From assembly GCA_038131955.1 (NCBI GenBank), contig JAYPQK010000009.1:62001-126000 (forward strand): a stretch of DNA of 64,000 nucleotides. Reading direction: 5' to 3'. The stretch's first letter is position 1. The number at the start of each line of letters is the position of its first letter. The notes under the pieces were generated by a model that ran no database searches, was not told the origin of the DNA, and saw only the letters and a program-made list of their open reading frames with translations. Made by a program: the position numbers and the translations under genes. Below are positions 18,409-24,704 of this stretch, piece after piece. The stretch is from SHAN690 sp038131955 (lineage in GTDB: Bacteria > Bacteroidota > Bacteroidia > Flavobacteriales_G > Salibacteraceae).

Positions 18409-19356
18409 ATGACGACCGATAACCTTTCGTGGAAGGATCTACTGAGGTTCATTCGGTGGCCAAACCTTGTATTGATCATCCTTTTCTTGCTGATCTTCGA
18501 CCATGTGGTCTTGGGTTTTGCGATTCGGATGACGGGTCTGGAGACCCGATTGGATGATCTCACCAGAGTCTTACTGGTGCTGGATGTGCTCATCGTGACC
18601 GTGTTTGGGTACGCTGTCAATGATCTGCGAGATCGAACTACGGACTCTGTGAATCGTCCTGATCGCCTGCTGGTCAAGCGACCGGACTTGGAATCCAAGA
18701 TCCGCGGAATGGTCATCTTTTTAGCAGGGATGGGCTTTGTGCTGAGTCTTTTACTCGCGTACTTATTGGATCGACTGGCGTGGATTTGGATCTATCCTTT
18801 GGTACTTTTCCTGCTGGATCAATACGCCAAACGAGGAAAGCATTGGGGCTTTGCTGGAAATGCACTGGTGAGTTTTTTAATTGCCGCGTTGCCTTCGTTG
18901 TGGATCATCGCCGATTCGGACGTCTTCGTCACGTTGATCGACCAATACCCTCAGCAAGGTGCAGATTTGTTGGAGTTGATGCTAGGCTTTGGCGGGTTGA
19001 TGTTCCTGACGAACTTGGTCAGAGAGATGGTCAAGGACGTTGAGGACCTTCAAGGAGATCAACAAATCAGATCGAAAACGCTTCCGGCCGTCATCGGAGT
19101 TTCAGGCACAAAAGGCTTCGTGGTAGTGGGGTTGATCCTCACAACACTGGTCCAGTTCGGACTGGTTTGGGTGCTGCCTCGATCCCTGGTGCTTTCCGGC
19201 TTTTCGATGCTGGTTTTTCTGGTATTGTTAATCCTCATGCGGTGGGTGCAAATGCCATCGTTTGCCATGAAAGCACGAAGGGTGAGCAATGGGTTGAAGC
19301 TGCTGATGCTGATCGGGCTGATGGAACTCTTCTTTCTTCCTTCGACCTTAGGATAG
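18409..19356 (+). CDS. UbiA-family prenyltransferase
   Basis: 315 aa integral membrane enzyme with about eight helices. The two Mg-diphosphate motifs are present: NDLRDRTTDSVNRPDR near residue 66 (NDxxDxxxDxxNxPxR) and DVEDLQGD near residue 208 (DxxDxxGD). Bacteroidota members like this are usually named geranylgeranylglycerol-phosphate geranylgeranyltransferase-like, but the aromatic or glycerol acceptor cannot be told here. The gene is 15 bases after the PLP enzyme. An 11-bp tandem repeat begins 29 bases after its stop. Confidence 0.9.
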   Translation: MTTDNLSWKDLLRFIRWPNLVLIILFLLIFDHVVLGFAIRMTGLETRLDDLTRVLLVLDVLIVTVFGYAVNDLRDRTTDSVNRPDRLLVKRPDLESKIRGMVIFLAGMGFVLSLLLAYLLDRLAWIWIYPLVLFLLDQYAKRGKHWGFAGNALVSFLIAALPSLWIIADSDVFVTLIDQYPQQGADLLELMLGFGGLMFLTNLVREMVKDVEDLQGDQQIRSKTLPAVIGVSGTKGFVVVGLILTTLVQFGLVWVLPRSLVLSGFSMLVFLVLLILMRWVQMPSFAMKARRVSNGLKLLMLIGLMELFFLPSTLG

Positions 19357-19384
19357 CCGCAGCTGAGGATTTTCTCTTAAATTT

Positions 19385-19439
19385 CGGCGCAATATCGGCG
19401 CAATATCGGCGCAATATCGGCGCAATATCGGCGCAATTT
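19385..19439. repeat. Five tandem copies of an 11-bp unit (CGGCGCAATAT)
   Basis: Four perfect units CGGCGCAATAT at 19385-19428 and a fifth ending in ATTT (19429-19439). The array starts right after TAAATTTC (19378-19385), a one-mismatch -7 element, and ends 7 bases before the ATG of the lipoprotein gene at 19447. It therefore fills the initially transcribed region or spacer, and copy-number change would alter it directly. Confidence 0.95.
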
Positions 19440-19446
19440 CGAACCT

Positions 19447-20001
19447 ATGAGAACTCTCTACTTATTTGGTCTGGCGACCATGTTCCTATTTATGCAGGCT
19501 TGCGGCGGTTTTGGCGGACAGGGCGATGCCGAGGCTGCGGATTCATTGACTCAAGATTTGCCGGCGGTATTGACCACTAGGACCACTGAATTGGACCTAG
19601 ATGATCATTTCTTTCCGTTTACGCTGATCGTTCCTGATAGTTCTCGAGGCTATGTTGAAGTGGAGGACACCCCCTATGGCGAGACCATCGTTCGTGTGGG
19701 TACGGTGTACAATATGCTCATTGCGGAAGGCCGTGATGTCGCTGGGAAGAAAGTAGAGGTAATGGATGATCTTATGTTCACCAATACCATCGTAGAAGAA
19801 GGAGACGGGTATTTCATTTACAAGTCCGTGATCGAGGGTTCTCCGTTGGATCCCGAATTCCATTTCTACGCCGTGAAGAATGTAAATGGCATAGAATATG
19901 AGTTCAAGGACAACAAGGACGAAGGCCCATTTGCCGAGTCCATCGTCCGATTCATGTTGGAAAGTGTACAACATCTGACGCCAAAACAGCAGGCATCTTG
20001 A
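19447..20001 (+). CDS. Putative lipoprotein, unknown function
   Basis: 184 aa. The N-terminus MRTLYLFGLATMFLFMQACGG is a lipoprotein signal peptide with lipobox MQAC (Cys 19), followed by a Gly-rich linker. The mature domain (about 40-180) is a mixed alpha/beta sequence containing DDHFFPFTLIVPDSS and ending FMLESVQHLTPKQQ. I do not recognise a family. The 11-bp repeat array lies directly before it and no SD-like sequence is visible. Confidence 0.75.
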   Translation: MRTLYLFGLATMFLFMQACGGFGGQGDAEAADSLTQDLPAVLTTRTTELDLDDHFFPFTLIVPDSSRGYVEVEDTPYGETIVRVGTVYNMLIAEGRDVAGKKVEVMDDLMFTNTIVEEGDGYFIYKSVIEGSPLDPEFHFYAVKNVNGIEYEFKDNKDEGPFAESIVRFMLESVQHLTPKQQAS

Positions 20002-20021
20002 TGTTAGATTAAATGGAATGC

Positions 20022-20029
20022 TAAATTTG
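20022..20029 (+). promoter_or_regulatory. Promoter -7 element upstream of the secreted protein gene
   Basis: TAAATTTG is an exact TAnnTTTG match. Initiation near 20036 lies downstream of the first possible start at 20029, which supports ATG 20080 as the start codon, with a leader of about 44 bases. Confidence 0.6.
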
Positions 20030-20079
20030 TGCAGCTAATGAACCCGTTTGCAAACCAATCAAACCAAAGAAAACCTTTG

Positions 20080-20874
20080 ATGAGACTGTTGTTGACCATC
20101 TTCCTCGTCTTAGGTGCGTCCCTGTCAATTGCAGGGAATTTCGTGCTTGAGGGTAACTATCAAGGGAAGAACTTGTACGTGAGAAATCCGTTTGCAGGTT
20201 CGGGTGTCGGTTTCTGTACCTATGAGGTAACAGTGAACGGAAGCGTGACTACGGACGAATGGAACTCCAGCGCATTTGAGATCGATCTTTCTATCCACAA
20301 CCTTGATCCTGGAGACCGTGTGGTAGTGGTGATCAAGCACAAAGATGATTGCGCTCCTAAGGTGTTGAATCCTGAAGTTCTGAATCCACAGAGTACGTTT
20401 GAGACCCAAAGCATTGCTGTCACCAATGATGGCGTTTTGAAGTGGTCTACCACGAATGAGGCGGGTGTGCTTACTTACATCGTTGAGCAGTATCGCTGGA
20501 ACAAGTGGGTCTATGATGGCGAAGTGGAAGGTGCAGATCGCACTGGAACGGTAAACAACTACGATTTCAAGTTGACTCCTCATTCAGGAGAGAACAAGTT
20601 CCGCGTGAAGCAGATCGACTACACAGCCGTTCCGCGCTACTCACCGACAGCATCCTATCAGTCTTCTGTTCCGTTGGTGGATTTCGAGCCTGTTAGCCGC
20701 AAGGTGGAAGGCGATATCAAGTTCACGGCGGAGACCATGTACGAGGTGTTCGACATCCACGGTAACATTGTGAAGAAGGGCTATTCAAGCACCATCGATT
20801 GTACCAACTTGAAGAAAGGACTTTACTACTTGAACTACGACAACTCTACGACGGAGTTCATGAAGAAGAAATAA
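20080..20874 (+). CDS. Secreted protein with T9SS-like C-terminus, unknown function
   Basis: 264 aa from ATG 20080, where a signal peptide starts (MRLLLTIFLVLGASLSIAG). The mature part opens NFVLEGNYQGKNLYVRNPF with a pair of cysteines in GFCTYEV and DDCAPK, then a beta-rich domain. The last 45 residues (YEVFDIHGNIVKKG...LKKGLYYLNYDNSTTEFMKKK) follow the pattern of a T9SS sorting domain but lack the YPNP entry. Surface location is likely; the function is unknown. A good terminator follows. Confidence 0.75.
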   Translation: MRLLLTIFLVLGASLSIAGNFVLEGNYQGKNLYVRNPFAGSGVGFCTYEVTVNGSVTTDEWNSSAFEIDLSIHNLDPGDRVVVVIKHKDDCAPKVLNPEVLNPQSTFETQSIAVTNDGVLKWSTTNEAGVLTYIVEQYRWNKWVYDGEVEGADRTGTVNNYDFKLTPHSGENKFRVKQIDYTAVPRYSPTASYQSSVPLVDFEPVSRKVEGDIKFTAETMYEVFDIHGNIVKKGYSSTIDCTNLKKGLYYLNYDNSTTEFMKKK

Positions 20875-20898
20875 GATTTTGACCTGAGTTAATTTTTT

Positions 20899-20922
20899 CC
20901 CCTCCACCGTGAGGGGTTTTTT
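20899..20922 (+). terminator. Rho-independent terminator
   Basis: Stem CCCCTC/GAGGGG (20899-20904 with 20911-20916) with a CACCGT loop, followed by six Ts. It ends only 10 bases before the ATG of the epimerase gene. Confidence 0.8.
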
Positions 20923-20932
20923 ATTTCCGGAC

Positions 20933-21334
20933 ATGAGAAAGATCGAGCACATCGGAATTGCAGTTGCCGATATCAAAACGGCCAATGAGACGTATAGTAA
21001 GTTGTTCAATCGTGAGCCATACAAGATGGAAACGGTCGAGTCGGAAGGAGTAAGTACGTCCTTCTTCATGATTGGCGAATCCAAGATCGAGTTGTTGGAA
21101 GCTACAAGAGAAGATAGCGCCATTGCCAAGTACATCGCAAAGCGAGGAGAAGGCATTCATCACATCGCCTATGACGTAGAGGATATCGTTTCGGAACGTG
21201 AGCGCTTGATCAATGAAGGTTTCCAGCCGATTGGAGAGATCAAGCATGGTGCAGATAACAAACTCGTGTGCTTTTTCCACCCGAAGAGCGCCAACGGCGT
21301 CTTGGTGGAACTATGCCAAGAAAGAACCGAATAG
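20933..21334 (+). CDS. mce: Methylmalonyl-CoA epimerase
   Basis: 133 aa from ATG 20933; the longer frame runs through the terminator and is not credible. A vicinal-oxygen-chelate fold protein that interconverts (S)- and (R)-methylmalonyl-CoA. Visible metal and catalytic positions: KIEHIGIAVADI (His 6), SKIELLEAT (Glu near 49), GIHHIAYDV (His near 77) and NGVLVELCQ (Glu near 128), in the order expected. It complements the propionyl-CoA carboxylase subunit at 5131. It overlaps the convergent HAD gene by 24 bases. No promoter is evident between the terminator and the start. Confidence 0.92.
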   Translation: MRKIEHIGIAVADIKTANETYSKLFNREPYKMETVESEGVSTSFFMIGESKIELLEATREDSAIAKYIAKRGEGIHHIAYDVEDIVSERERLINEGFQPIGEIKHGADNKLVCFFHPKSANGVLVELCQERTE

Positions 21335-21943
21335 GTCTTCCAACGATTCAGGAGCAACCAAGTGGTAGGCCTGAATACCCAATCGATGAGCCGCCTCAAT
21401 GTGTTGAGGGGAGTCGTCCACAAACAAGACTTCTTCGGGATTCAATCCCTGTTCCTCCAAGATCAATTGAAAGGACGCAGCATCAGGTTTCCTCAAATGG
21501 ATCTCATGAGAGAGGTAGGCCTTTTTGAAAAGTGGTTTGATGTCCGTCAATCCTGTTTGTGCCTTCAAGGTTTCATTGAAGGCTTCGTAGTGGATCGCAT
21601 TGGTGTTGCTAAGCAGGAAAGTAGGCCAGCGCTCAGCGATGCGCTGAACGGTCCTTATTCGGCCTTCGGGGAAGTCTAGGAGCAGCGCGTTCCATGCATC
21701 GATGATCTGGGCTTCGCTTGCATGGGGAATGATGGCCTGCACGCGTTGGATGTATGCATCCGGAGAGATTTCCCCGGTCTCTAGATCATCAAACAGTCCG
21801 GACTGTTGCAGCTGGGAATACTCTTTATCAAAATCGTTAAATCCCAGCGCTTGGTACGCCGCGATGGTTCGGTGGTAGTCGATATTGAGGATCACACCGC
21901 CCAGGTCTAGGATGACAGCGTGAATGTTTGGCCAGTGTATCAT
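21311..21943 (-). CDS. HAD-superfamily hydrolase (subfamily IA)
   Basis: 210 aa cytoplasmic phosphatase-type protein. Motif I is DLGGVI (residues 13-18; the second Asp is replaced by Gly, as in many YihX-like members), motif II SNTN near 113, motif III lysine in LRKPDAASF near 152, and motif IV VLFVDDSPQHIEAA near 172. A four-helix cap lies between motifs I and II, as in subfamily IA. Substrate unknown. The gene converges on and overlaps the epimerase by 24 bases. Confidence 0.88.
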   Translation of the reverse strand: MIHWPNIHAVILDLGGVILNIDYHRTIAAYQALGFNDFDKEYSQLQQSGLFDDLETGEISPDAYIQRVQAIIPHASEAQIIDAWNALLLDFPEGRIRTVQRIAERWPTFLLSNTNAIHYEAFNETLKAQTGLTDIKPLFKKAYLSHEIHLRKPDAASFQLILEEQGLNPEEVLFVDDSPQHIEAAHRLGIQAYHLVAPESLEDLFGSFLA

Positions 21944-21964
21944 AGGTTGAAATGGAGAGAAGTG

Positions 21965-22333
21965 CTAGGCGAGTTTCGGCTTATTCAAGAACATACTGAC
22001 GGGAATATCAAAGTGATGGCTCAGACGAAAGGCATGATTCGTTGTAAATACACGTCGACCGTGCAATACATCATTCACGCGTTGGCGACTTCCAATGATT
22101 CTTCCAATGTCGGCTTGGGATACAAGTTTGTGATCCATCAGGTATTGGATCACCTCTTCAGGAGAAGCGTCTGGAATGGGCTCTTCATTTTCCTTATCAT
22201 ACTTTTCACACAGTAGCGCGAGGATCTCGAGCTCGTCCGCTTCCGGAGTTCCTGGTGCGGGATCACCGAGGCGCATCATTCGTTTTACTGTCTGCTCGTA
22301 TTGTTCAGGGGTCTTGATTATTTCGACTTCCAT
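21965..22333 (-). CDS. higA: HigA-type antitoxin (HTH domain)
   Basis: 122 aa. The C-terminal half is a Cro/C1-type helix-turn-helix (LVSQADIGRIIGSRQRVNDVLHGRRVFTTNHAFRLSHHFDIPVSMFL), preceded by an acidic N-terminal domain that would cover the toxin. It lies 11 bases downstream of higB, in the toxin-first order typical of higBA. It probably represses its own operon through the palindrome at 22676. Confidence 0.88.
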   Translation of the reverse strand: MEVEIIKTPEQYEQTVKRMMRLGDPAPGTPEADELEILALLCEKYDKENEEPIPDASPEEVIQYLMDHKLVSQADIGRIIGSRQRVNDVLHGRRVFTTNHAFRLSHHFDIPVSMFLNKPKLA

Positions 22334-22344
22334 GATTTCCTGAT

Positions 22345-22656
22345 TTACGCTTTCATTTTGATGATATCTTCTTTCGAGAGGCGATCATATTCAGCATGGG
22401 TGCCGATCCAAAGTATGAAGACGATTTGAGCTTGGTAGCGAATATCGACGATCAGTCGGTAGTCGTTTCCTTTGATGTTGAAGATCGTTACGCCGTCCCC
22501 AATGGGATCAGCTGAACTACTCACTTTAGTTTTGATCTCATGGGGTGACTTAAAAGAACCTCTCCTGATGATGCCGTACCACACCCTTGTTTCCGATGCG
22601 GCATCTGCATGCTTCACGCTGAAGTCTCTTAATGTGCTCCATGAAAACACTCTCAT
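22345..22656 (-). CDS. higB: HigB-type mRNA interferase toxin
   Basis: 103 aa from ATG 22656 (MRVFSWSTLRDFSVKHADAA), the start expected for the HigB_toxin family (RelE fold, ribosome-dependent mRNA cleavage). Conserved pieces are the N-terminal LRDFSVKHADA, WYGIIRRGSF, a basic stretch, NDYRLIVDIRYQ, and VFILWIGTHAEYDRL with the H...YD pattern near the end. The longer frame upstream runs through the promoter and operator. Intact, paired with higA. Confidence 0.88.
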   Translation of the reverse strand: MRVFSWSTLRDFSVKHADAASETRVWYGIIRRGSFKSPHEIKTKVSSSADPIGDGVTIFNIKGNDYRLIVDIRYQAQIVFILWIGTHAEYDRLSKEDIIKMKA

Positions 22657-22661
22657 TCCTT

Positions 22662-22692
22662 CAAAGATAAACAAAGTACCCATAATGGGTAC
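22662..22692 (-). promoter_or_regulatory. higBA promoter and palindromic operator
   Basis: The minus strand carries TATCTTTG (complement of 22662-22669), a TAnnTTTG -7 element only 5 bases before the higB ATG. Six bases further upstream is the perfect palindrome GTACCCATAATGGGTAC (22676-22692). A symmetric site just upstream of the -7 box is where HigA-type antitoxins are expected to bind for autorepression. The very short distance implies a leaderless or nearly leaderless mRNA. Confidence 0.65.
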
Positions 22693-22813
22693 ATTTTGTT
22701 CTTGAGTTTGCGATTTCGGATCATTCGACAACTTCCTAACACCGACAACTTATGATATGAATTAACCGTCGCCCGATACACCTAACATACTTATTCTGTA
22801 TCGTTCGGAGTCG

Positions 22814-22821
22814 TACATTTG
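22814..22821 (+). promoter_or_regulatory. Orphan promoter -7 element
   Basis: TACATTTG, an exact match, pointing right into a stretch of about 270 bases without a convincing gene before the tRNA. Predicted initiation near 22828. Confidence 0.5.
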
Positions 22822-22827
22822 GCGGCT

Positions 22828-23000
22828 CAAAGTTCAATTTATCTTTCTGGCGCAAGAGGTTTCAGAAGAATTCTTAAGTCCAGAGTTAAGATGAACGATG
22901 GGAGCCAGCGCACAAACTGGCTCGATGCTAAAATCATCCACTGGATGATTTCTTCACGCATCGCCCGGTCCTATAGATCATTCCCGCTCACGCGGGTTTA
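22828..23000 (+). ncRNA. Possible structured small RNA
   Basis: Downstream of the orphan promoter the plus strand has three clean hairpins in a row. They are a 7-bp stem GAGCCAG/CTGGCTC (22902-22923), a perfect 9-bp stem AAATCATCC/GGATGATTT with a 3-base loop (22931-22951), and CCCGC/GCGGG (22983-22996) followed by TTTA as a weak terminator. The 60-codon frame here looks non-coding. The call is inference from structure only; I do not recognise a known RNA family. Confidence 0.3.
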
Positions 23001-23040
23001 GTGTTGGCAACGAAATCAGAGATTTCTGCCACCACTGAAT

Positions 23041-23063
23041 TGGTTAGCGGAAGGGATTTGAAC
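23041..23063 (-). other. tRNA 3'-end-like fragment
   Basis: Read on the minus strand the bases give a T-loop-like TTCAAAT, then CCCTTCCGCTA and a terminal ACCA. The matching 5' half, T-stem and anticodon arm are absent and the spacing is one base short. It is probably a remnant, possibly from past integration at a tRNA gene. Confidence 0.3.
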
Positions 23064-23090
23064 ATATTTATAGATGCATTTGTATCTATT

Positions 23091-23164
23091 GGTCCTATAG
23101 CTCAGTTGGTTAGAGCAACTGACTCATAATCAGTAGGTCGCTGGTTCGAGCCCAGCTGGGACCA
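23091..23164 (+). tRNA. tRNA with CAT anticodon, probably tRNA-Ile2 (lysidine type)
   Basis: A complete 74-nt cloverleaf. Acceptor GGTCCTA/TGGGACC, D-stem GCTC/GAGC, anticodon stem ACTGA/TCAGT with loop CTCATAA (anticodon CAT), 5-base variable loop, T-stem GCTGG/CCAGC with TTCGAGC loop, discriminator A at 23164; CCA is not encoded. The alternatives are elongator tRNA-Met or tRNA-Ile2. The C4:G69 and C5:G68 acceptor pairs resemble E. coli Ile2, where they favour TilS recognition, so Ile2 is preferred. TGCATTTG (23075-23082) may be its -7 element. Confidence 0.93.
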
Positions 23165-23333
23165 CGAATAAGCCCTCATCGTTTTGATAGCGTTGGGGGT
23201 TTTGTCATTATGAGCCAGCGGTCATCTTTATTCTCTTGAAAGTGTTGGTACGACTCGGTTCAAAATCCTTTGTTTTTTCTCGATTTTTTTCCACGTAACA
23301 AAGATTAATGAGGGATAAAACCCTTTTCCTGTC

Positions 23334-24077
23334 TTACTCTGGAAATTCTACTGCTTCTGCTTCTATATATTCTTCCATCGCTTCATTGTAGACATCAGTA
23401 GCTTTTGATTGTTCATGAGAAGGAATAAGAGGCATGAATAGCTTGCCATCTGCGGTATAGATCATTTTATTTTCATTGTCAATTGGAAAATTGATCCATG
23501 TACCATTCCAATCAACATCTATACTCGAATTCGTCTTTTCGTAATTTAAACCATTAATCCATTCTGATAAAAACATATCACAAGCCCCCCCTTCCTTTAA
23601 TTCTAGAATTATAGCTACCCCCTCCATCACTTCAACTTTCCAAGAACCTATGAACCATTCATCTGATTCTACAATGTCGACATTTCCAGATCCAATTTCC
23701 GCTGCTGAATCCTCTTCTTCAACTGTAGCTGATTCCTCTTCTTCAACTGTAAAAGTTGAAGCTTCTTCATTAGAGGAGCCTACTAATTCCCATTTTACCT
23801 GATATTCGTCTATACTGTGATCCCAGATAACTTCAACCTCAAAAGTTTGACGCTCGCCAGCATACATTGTTTTGAGCAAGCCACTGTATATATTTTCACT
23901 CTTTGCAATAAGGGAATATTCCTCAACTTCAATGTTGGAGGCACTGATATCGAACGTCTCTGAGATAGACTCAATGACAGCTGGTTGAGTCTCAAGTTTA
24001 ATTTCTTCAGTTGAGTATTTGCAGCCATGTATTCCGAGTATAAAGAGAAATACAAGCAATTTCAGGTTACTATTCAT
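23334..24077 (-). CDS. AT-rich lipoprotein, unknown function
   Basis: 247 aa from ATG 24077 (MNSNLKLLVFLFILGIHGC), a signal peptide with lipobox GIHGC. A low-complexity acidic Glu/Ser/Ala-rich linker of about 35 residues near the middle separates an N-terminal domain from a C-terminal one. The latter contains WFIGSWKVEV and DVDWNGTWIN, reminiscent of small lipocalin-like beta barrels, and ends in an acidic helix. Base composition is much richer in A+T than the genes before the tRNA. No family recognised. Confidence 0.7.
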   Translation of the reverse strand: MNSNLKLLVFLFILGIHGCKYSTEEIKLETQPAVIESISETFDISASNIEVEEYSLIAKSENIYSGLLKTMYAGERQTFEVEVIWDHSIDEYQVKWELVGSSNEEASTFTVEEEESATVEEEDSAAEIGSGNVDIVESDEWFIGSWKVEVMEGVAIILELKEGGACDMFLSEWINGLNYEKTNSSIDVDWNGTWINFPIDNENKMIYTADGKLFMPLIPSHEQSKATDVYNEAMEEYIEAEAVEFPE

Positions 24078-24175
24078 AGGTTTATTTTTGTGCAAAATAA
24101 AAGAACTGATGACAAAGTTAATTAGAGTTTTCGGCGCTCAAAGCATACCCCTGAGGTGATTCGAGGCCTTTGGTT

Positions 24176-24607
24176 TTAACTTTCAGATTTTAACTCTCCC
24201 TTTTGTGACACATAAAACAGTCCAATAACTGGAATTAAAGTTAGTATCATAATAAGTATTGGAGGGTGGGCTGAACTACCGCTAAGTAAACTTATAAAGT
24301 CTGGTAATGTCCAAAATAAGTGAACTATAAATAATATAAAAGTTGCTGATTTTAATCCCTCAAGAGTTTTTAATCTAAGAGTGTATATAACAGAAAGTAT
24401 ACTTCCCAACCAAATGAAACCAAAGATAAATAACATCAAATCTACAACTTCTAGGGCTGGCGTACTACTTGCTAATCCTTCGATATTAAAGTCGCTTATC
24501 ATTTGGTTTTTCATTTCACCTCCCATTTTGGCAAGTACCAAGGGTATAAATTGAATGACATCAAGAATTAATGTCACTATCAAGATAATTTTAAAGTTTT
24601 TCATCAC
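24176..24607 (-). CDS. Small four-helix membrane protein, unknown function
   Basis: 143 aa with hydrophobic segments at about 7-27, 55-78, 88-108 and 117-133; the C-terminus is charged and cytoplasmic by the positive-inside rule. AT-rich like its neighbour, so presumably part of the same acquired segment. No family recognised; ATG 24604 is an equal start. Confidence 0.65.
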   Translation of the reverse strand: MMKNFKIILIVTLILDVIQFIPLVLAKMGGEMKNQMISDFNIEGLASSTPALEVVDLMLFIFGFIWLGSILSVIYTLRLKTLEGLKSATFILFIVHLFWTLPDFISLLSGSSAHPPILIMILTLIPVIGLFYVSQKGELKSES

Positions 24608-24654
24608 AATTGATTTATATTCTTAATTGACAATATACAATTTGAGACCTGAAA

Positions 24655-24684
24655 CACAAAAGCCCCTACCAGCAGGAAGAGGCT
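24655..24684 (-). terminator. Terminator of adhesin gene A
   Basis: A degenerate copy of the GCCTCTACC-type hairpin that follows each of the three adhesin genes; here the stem is interrupted (AGCAGGAAGAGGC). A run of As on the plus strand gives the T-tract on the minus strand. Confidence 0.5.
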
Positions 24685-24704
24685 CTTATAGTGGTAGGCA
24701 GTGG

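Noticed and set aside
22819..23001. A 60-codon open frame between higBA and the tRNA.
   Set aside because: It starts inside the promoter element, crosses three perfect hairpins, has no family pattern and ends in the GC hairpin; RNA structure explains it better.
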